A stretch of 36,803 nucleotides of DNA from Atlanticothrix silvestris CENA357 (GTDB taxonomy: Bacteria; Cyanobacteriota; Cyanobacteriia; Cyanobacteriales; Nostocaceae). The stretch spans positions 1 to 36,803 of the forward strand of contig NZ_JAECZB010000085.1 of NCBI RefSeq assembly GCF_016056295.1. Direction: 5' to 3'. Below the pieces are notes generated by a model. That model was not told the origin of the DNA and ran no database searches. It worked only from the letters and a program-made list of their open reading frames with translations. This document shows positions 33,886 through 36,803 of the stretch, in pieces. How positions within the stretch are numbered: position 1 is the first letter of the stretch; each line of letters begins with the position of its first letter. Made by a program: the position numbers and the translations under genes.

Positions 33886-34626
33886 ATGTCAGAAGTTTTG
33901 TTTATCTCTCAAAATGACATCATTCACGAAATCAAACTTTCTTACCAAATTCCTGCTATTGTTGATGGCATTATCAGTCGCAAAATTATTAGAGGCACAG
34001 CACAAGGGGCAGGTATAAAAGTTGAAACAGAGGAACTTCAAGCAGCAGCAGATAGCTTGCGGATGATCAATAAGCTTGAAAACGCTGAAAATACTTGGTT
34101 TTGGCTACAGAAACACAATCTTTCTTTAGATGATTTTGAAGAGTTAGTTTATTACAATGTTCTTTCCTCAAAGTTAGCAGAACATTTATTTGTTAACAAA
34201 GTTGAAAAATTCTTTGTTGAAAATCAATTGGATTATACCCAAGTTGTCATGTATGAGGTTGTTTTCGATGATTTGGATTTGGCAATGGAATTATTTTATG
34301 CAATTCAAGAAGGTGAAATTAGTTTTTTTGAAATTGCACATCAATATATCCAAAATGATGAAATACGCCGATGTGGAGGATATAAGGGAATAATGAATCG
34401 TATAAATTTAAAACCAGAAGTATCAACATCTGTGTTTGCAGCAGCTCCACCCCAGCTTCTTAAACCAATTGTTACATCTAAAGGAGTACATTTAATTAAT
34501 GTTGAAGAGATTATTCCACCCCAATTAGATGAAAATTTACATTTTAAAATTATTTCTCATCTCTTCTCAGAATGGCTAAAACAGCAATTTGAGCAAATTC
34601 AATTTGAATTAGAGGATGTTAATTAA
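33886..34626 (+). CDS. Parvulin/SurA-like peptidyl-prolyl isomerase
   Basis: The 246-residue protein has an N-terminal helical chaperone-like part (about 1-115: IIHEIKLSYQIPAIVDGIIS, NTWFWLQKHNLSLDDFEELV), then a parvulin-type PPIase region (about 115-215). Within that are VVFDDLDLAMELFYAIQEGE, FFEIAHQYIQNDEIRRCGGY and LKPIVTSKGVHLINVEEI. No signal peptide is visible, so it may stay cytoplasmic or at the membrane. Isomerases of this kind often follow C39 exporter/HlyD genes in cyanobacteria; a role in keeping the peptides export-competent or in their maturation is inferred. It is 32 bp from HlyD. The parvulin core is diverged, so activity as an isomerase is not certain. Confidence 0.75.
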   Translation: MSEVLFISQNDIIHEIKLSYQIPAIVDGIISRKIIRGTAQGAGIKVETEELQAAADSLRMINKLENAENTWFWLQKHNLSLDDFEELVYYNVLSSKLAEHLFVNKVEKFFVENQLDYTQVVMYEVVFDDLDLAMELFYAIQEGEISFFEIAHQYIQNDEIRRCGGYKGIMNRINLKPEVSTSVFAAAPPQLLKPIVTSKGVHLINVEEIIPPQLDENLHFKIISHLFSEWLKQQFEQIQFELEDVN

Positions 34627-34676
34627 ATTTAATTAATGAACTAAGAAACATAAAGAAATTAGTAGCAGAGGTTGTC

Positions 34677-35690
34677 GTGGGCGTTAGTAAATTTTTACTT
34701 CAAGTGATCGCCGCAGGAATAAGCAGTACCGTGGCTCTAACCACTATTACTGGTAGTTATTTATTTTGGCAGGCTCAATTAAAACCTGAAGCTACAGAGA
34801 AAAATCTGCTAGCTCAAGTAAGTGAGGTTCCTAGAGGAATATTTAGATACGGAGGTTCTACCAGCTTTGCACCCTTAAGAAATCCAGAAATAATAGAACA
34901 AATTCATAAATACCACCCAGGATATGAGTTAGTTTATACCGAACCACCATTAGGAAACATGCCTGGCTCTGGCATTGGTATCAAAATGTTGATAGATGGT
35001 CAATTAAGTTTTTCTCAATCTTCCAGACCTGTCAAACAAGAGGAATACAAGACAGCAAAGGAGCGAAATTTTCAGTTGGAACAAATACCAGTTGCTATTG
35101 ATGGTATTGCTATTTACGTCAATCCTAAACTTGATATCCCTGGTGTGACAGTAACCCAAATTAGGGACATTTTTACTGGCAAAATTACTAATTGGAAACA
35201 AGTAGGTGGCCCCAACCTTGCTATTACTCCTATAAGCCGTGATCCACACGATGAAGGTACTCCTGAATTTTTTCAAGAAACAGTTTTAGAAGGAACAGCT
35301 TTTGCGGCTTCGGCACAACCCTATGTCAGAGATACTACAAATGGAATTAGAAAAGTAGCTAACACTTTAGGAGGAATAGGTTACGCTACTGCTTCAGAAG
35401 TCTGCAATCAAAGTCTCATCAAGTCTCTTCCCACTGGCAAGAACATAAATCAGGATTTAGTTTCTCCTTGTAACGCAAAGGAAGTCAATAAAGCTGTGTT
35501 TGCCAAAAATATTTACCCAATTACCAGACGACTGTTTGTAGTCATTAAGCGAGATGGCAAATTAGATGAAAAGGCAGGTGTAGCCTATGCCAATATGCTG
35601 TTGAGTGATGAAGGTCAACACATAGTCAATCATGTGGGTTTAGTTCCTCTGTATGATCTTTCTTATTCAAGTCCAAACATGCAAGATTAA
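34677..35690 (+). CDS. PstS-like (PBP family) substrate-binding protein
   Basis: The start is GTG 34677. The 337-residue protein has an N-terminal membrane or signal segment (about 7-30, LLQVIAAGISSTVALTTITG), then a periplasmic-binding fold of the phosphate-binding type. Markers are RYGGSTSFAPLRNPEI, NMPGSGIGIKMLIDGQLSFS, QSSRPVKQEEYKTAKERNFQ, IAIYVNPKL, DIFTGKITNWKQVGGPNLAI and TRRLFVVIKRDG. The GSTSFAP loop matches the ligand loop of PstS proteins. No transport partners (PstC/A/B) are nearby, so it may act as a sensor, a phosphate-scavenging helper or a peptide-locus accessory. It is 50 bp after the isomerase and probably in the same operon. Confidence 0.85.
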   Translation: MGVSKFLLQVIAAGISSTVALTTITGSYLFWQAQLKPEATEKNLLAQVSEVPRGIFRYGGSTSFAPLRNPEIIEQIHKYHPGYELVYTEPPLGNMPGSGIGIKMLIDGQLSFSQSSRPVKQEEYKTAKERNFQLEQIPVAIDGIAIYVNPKLDIPGVTVTQIRDIFTGKITNWKQVGGPNLAITPISRDPHDEGTPEFFQETVLEGTAFAASAQPYVRDTTNGIRKVANTLGGIGYATASEVCNQSLIKSLPTGKNINQDLVSPCNAKEVNKAVFAKNIYPITRRLFVVIKRDGKLDEKAGVAYANMLLSDEGQHIVNHVGLVPLYDLSYSSPNMQD

Positions 35691-35992
35691 TGATGTTAGA
35701 TAAGTAACGGTGTTTGTTCAAAACTCAAATAGGAGTCCTATGTTAGCAGTCTCAATATATTTACGGCAGTAGCTACGCTTAAGCAAATTTAAACTTTCTA
35801 ATCAATTTTCTGCTATCAGTTCTATACTCAAGCGATAATCTGAATAAAATATACCGACTTCACACTCTAATCTCGCAGCAACATGTGCGTTTTAACCGCA
35901 AAAACTTTTGATTTTCGCAATAAGCGTGTAAAATTGTGAGAAAATTGACCTCATAATTTATACCAAATTTTAAATTGATAAAAGTCAATTTT
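35691..35992. other. Intergenic region with an inverted repeat at the next start
   Basis: No gene is supported. AAAATTGAC (35941-35949) and GTCAATTTT (35984-35992) form a 9-bp perfect inverted repeat ending one base before the ATG at 35993. The right arm covers the place where a ribosome binding site would be, so an RNA hairpin could hide the start. A 10-codon ORF after AGGAGTCCT (start about 35741) is probably chance. Confidence 0.4.
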
Positions 35993-36403
35993 ATGAAAAA
36001 CAACCATGTTTTCTTGACCTTAGCCCTATTGATTTGCACTGCTGCGCCTCAAAAAGCTCTAGCAGATGAGGTTTGGAAAACGGAAGAATATAAAGTGGTT
36101 TATCAAGAAGATCGCAATAAAACTGCTGTGTGGCGCTATGGTCGCGATGGAGTAATCTTTATTGATGGTTTGGCTGGAGTGGTTAATAACCGAGGTTCAT
36201 ACAACGGCTATTGGGTACAAAAGTCTTCATCGGTACGTTGCGATACCTATAGAGAAGGGGCAGATGGTAAACCTACTTATCATTGGGGCAGATTTAAAGT
36301 CACTTTCATTGATCCTAAATTTCCCTCCCGTTGGAAAGCTGATATTAGTCTTTGCGATCGCGATCCTATGATGACTTTAAACGGTACACCTGTTACACAG
36401 TAA
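35993..36403 (+). CDS. Small secreted hypothetical protein
   Basis: The start is ATG 35993 (a TTG at 35975 gives a longer but poorer N-terminus). The 136-residue protein has a clear signal peptide (FLTLALLICTAAPQKALA, cleavage before DE). The mature part is beta-strand-like with many aromatic and charged residues (VWKTEEYKVVYQEDRNKTAV, GSYNGYWVQKSSSVRC, WGRFKVTFIDPKFPSRWKAD) and two cysteines (about 83 and 123) that may pair. No domain is recognised. It should be periplasmic or extracellular. It follows the exporter operon by 302 bp and probably has its own promoter. Confidence 0.75.
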   Translation: MKNNHVFLTLALLICTAAPQKALADEVWKTEEYKVVYQEDRNKTAVWRYGRDGVIFIDGLAGVVNNRGSYNGYWVQKSSSVRCDTYREGADGKPTYHWGRFKVTFIDPKFPSRWKADISLCDRDPMMTLNGTPVTQ

Positions 36404-36479
36404 TCACCAGGCTAAAACACCTAGAAAAGAAAAATATATTACTGCATTTTTGCATTAATGCACATTTGCAATGTTGCAC

Positions 36480-36803
36480 TTAGACCTGTCCAGCCGTTAA
36501 TACTTGGGTAGCGGTCAAATCCAGCACAGGAAAAATCACTGATTTGATTGGCTCTGTCCCCTGAAACACAGATTCTTCATATAGTCCATCTACAAGAATT
36601 AGCAGGGTTATTCGGGCTTTGTAAGCATCAATAATCCAGTATTCAGGGATACCCCGTGCTGCATATTCAGAACGCTTGTAGCGGTAGTCTCTATCCTCAT
36701 TCACCTTTCCTGGGGACACAACCTCAACGACCATTGCTGGGGAAGGCATATCTGGGGTGATGGTTGCGCGTCTGCCGGCGATCGCCTCGAACAACTCTTG
36801 TGT
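36480..36803 (-). CDS. Uma2-family endonuclease-like protein, C-terminal part
   Basis: The open frame continues past the right window edge, so only the C-terminal 107 or so codons are visible. The residues PSPAMVVEVVSPGKVNEDRD and YKRSEYAARGIPEYWIID form the core of the Uma2 (PF05685) restriction-endonuclease-like fold common in cyanobacteria, with the VVEVVSP strand and K(R)SEY residues in the expected order. Its role is unknown; most cyanobacteria carry dozens of copies. It converges with the small secreted gene. Confidence 0.85.
   Translation of the reverse strand, partial: TQELFEAIAGRRATITPDMPSPAMVVEVVSPGKVNEDRDYRYKRSEYAARGIPEYWIIDAYKARITLLILVDGLYEESVFQGTEPIKSVIFPVLDLTATQVLTAGQV

Noticed and set aside
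36404-36479. TGCATT/TGCA-rich stretch between convergent genes
   Set aside because: Low-complexity sequence with no clear stem or repeat unit that would support a terminator.

Overview
The window looks like a filamentous heterocyst-type cyanobacterium (Nostocales, Nostoc/Anabaena-like). GCGATCGC (HIP1-type) octamers are scattered through most genes. The families present (TIGR03032, DUF1822, DUF928, CHASE2, CHAT, filamentous-haemagglutinin exoproteins, RTX proteins, Uma2) are typical of that group. I see no rRNA, tRNA, CRISPR array or replication origin.

Layout. 1-7950 is an accessory, decaying region. It holds the 3' end of an IS630-type transposase, a large RTX/FG-GAP secreted protein and a TIGR03032 protein on the minus strand, then a winged-helix pseudogene (one in-frame stop plus one frameshift). 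An amino-acid permease follows, with a coupled small ORF, then further fragments of the same decayed gene family and a truncated copy of a sigma-like gene. 8288-10332 is a TPM-domain/LemA pair. 10779-12188 is a subtilisin-like protease, followed by two transposase remnants, an unrecognised gene and a second copy of the segment that carries the sigma-like gene.

14081-25079 is the centrepiece: six colinear plus-strand genes. They are a sigma-70-like protein, DUF1822, a CHAT + CHASE2 membrane protein, DUF928, a filamentous-haemagglutinin-type exoprotein with a 390-bp internal repeat, and an exported TPR-CHAT protein. Both CHAT domains keep their His/Cys pair. This reads as an envelope-located, caspase-like sensing/proteolysis system joined to a secreted adhesin-like protein, with its own candidate sigma-like regulator. 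The function is inferred; the gene order and motifs are seen directly.

25157-26962 (minus) is an RTX-tailed subtilase-like protein in which a Glu stands where His is expected.

27134-35690 is a double-glycine peptide export locus. Three small minus-strand peptides with 29-residue GG leaders (two of them tandem duplicates) face a plus-strand operon. That operon encodes a transposase-derived HTH protein, a cNMP-binding/C39-peptidase/ABC exporter, an HlyD adaptor, a parvulin-like peptidyl-prolyl isomerase and a PstS-like binding protein. The C39 domain should cleave after GG while exporting the peptides through the HlyD adaptor. The isomerase may help maturation or folding. The window ends with a small secreted protein and the 3' part of a Uma2-family gene.
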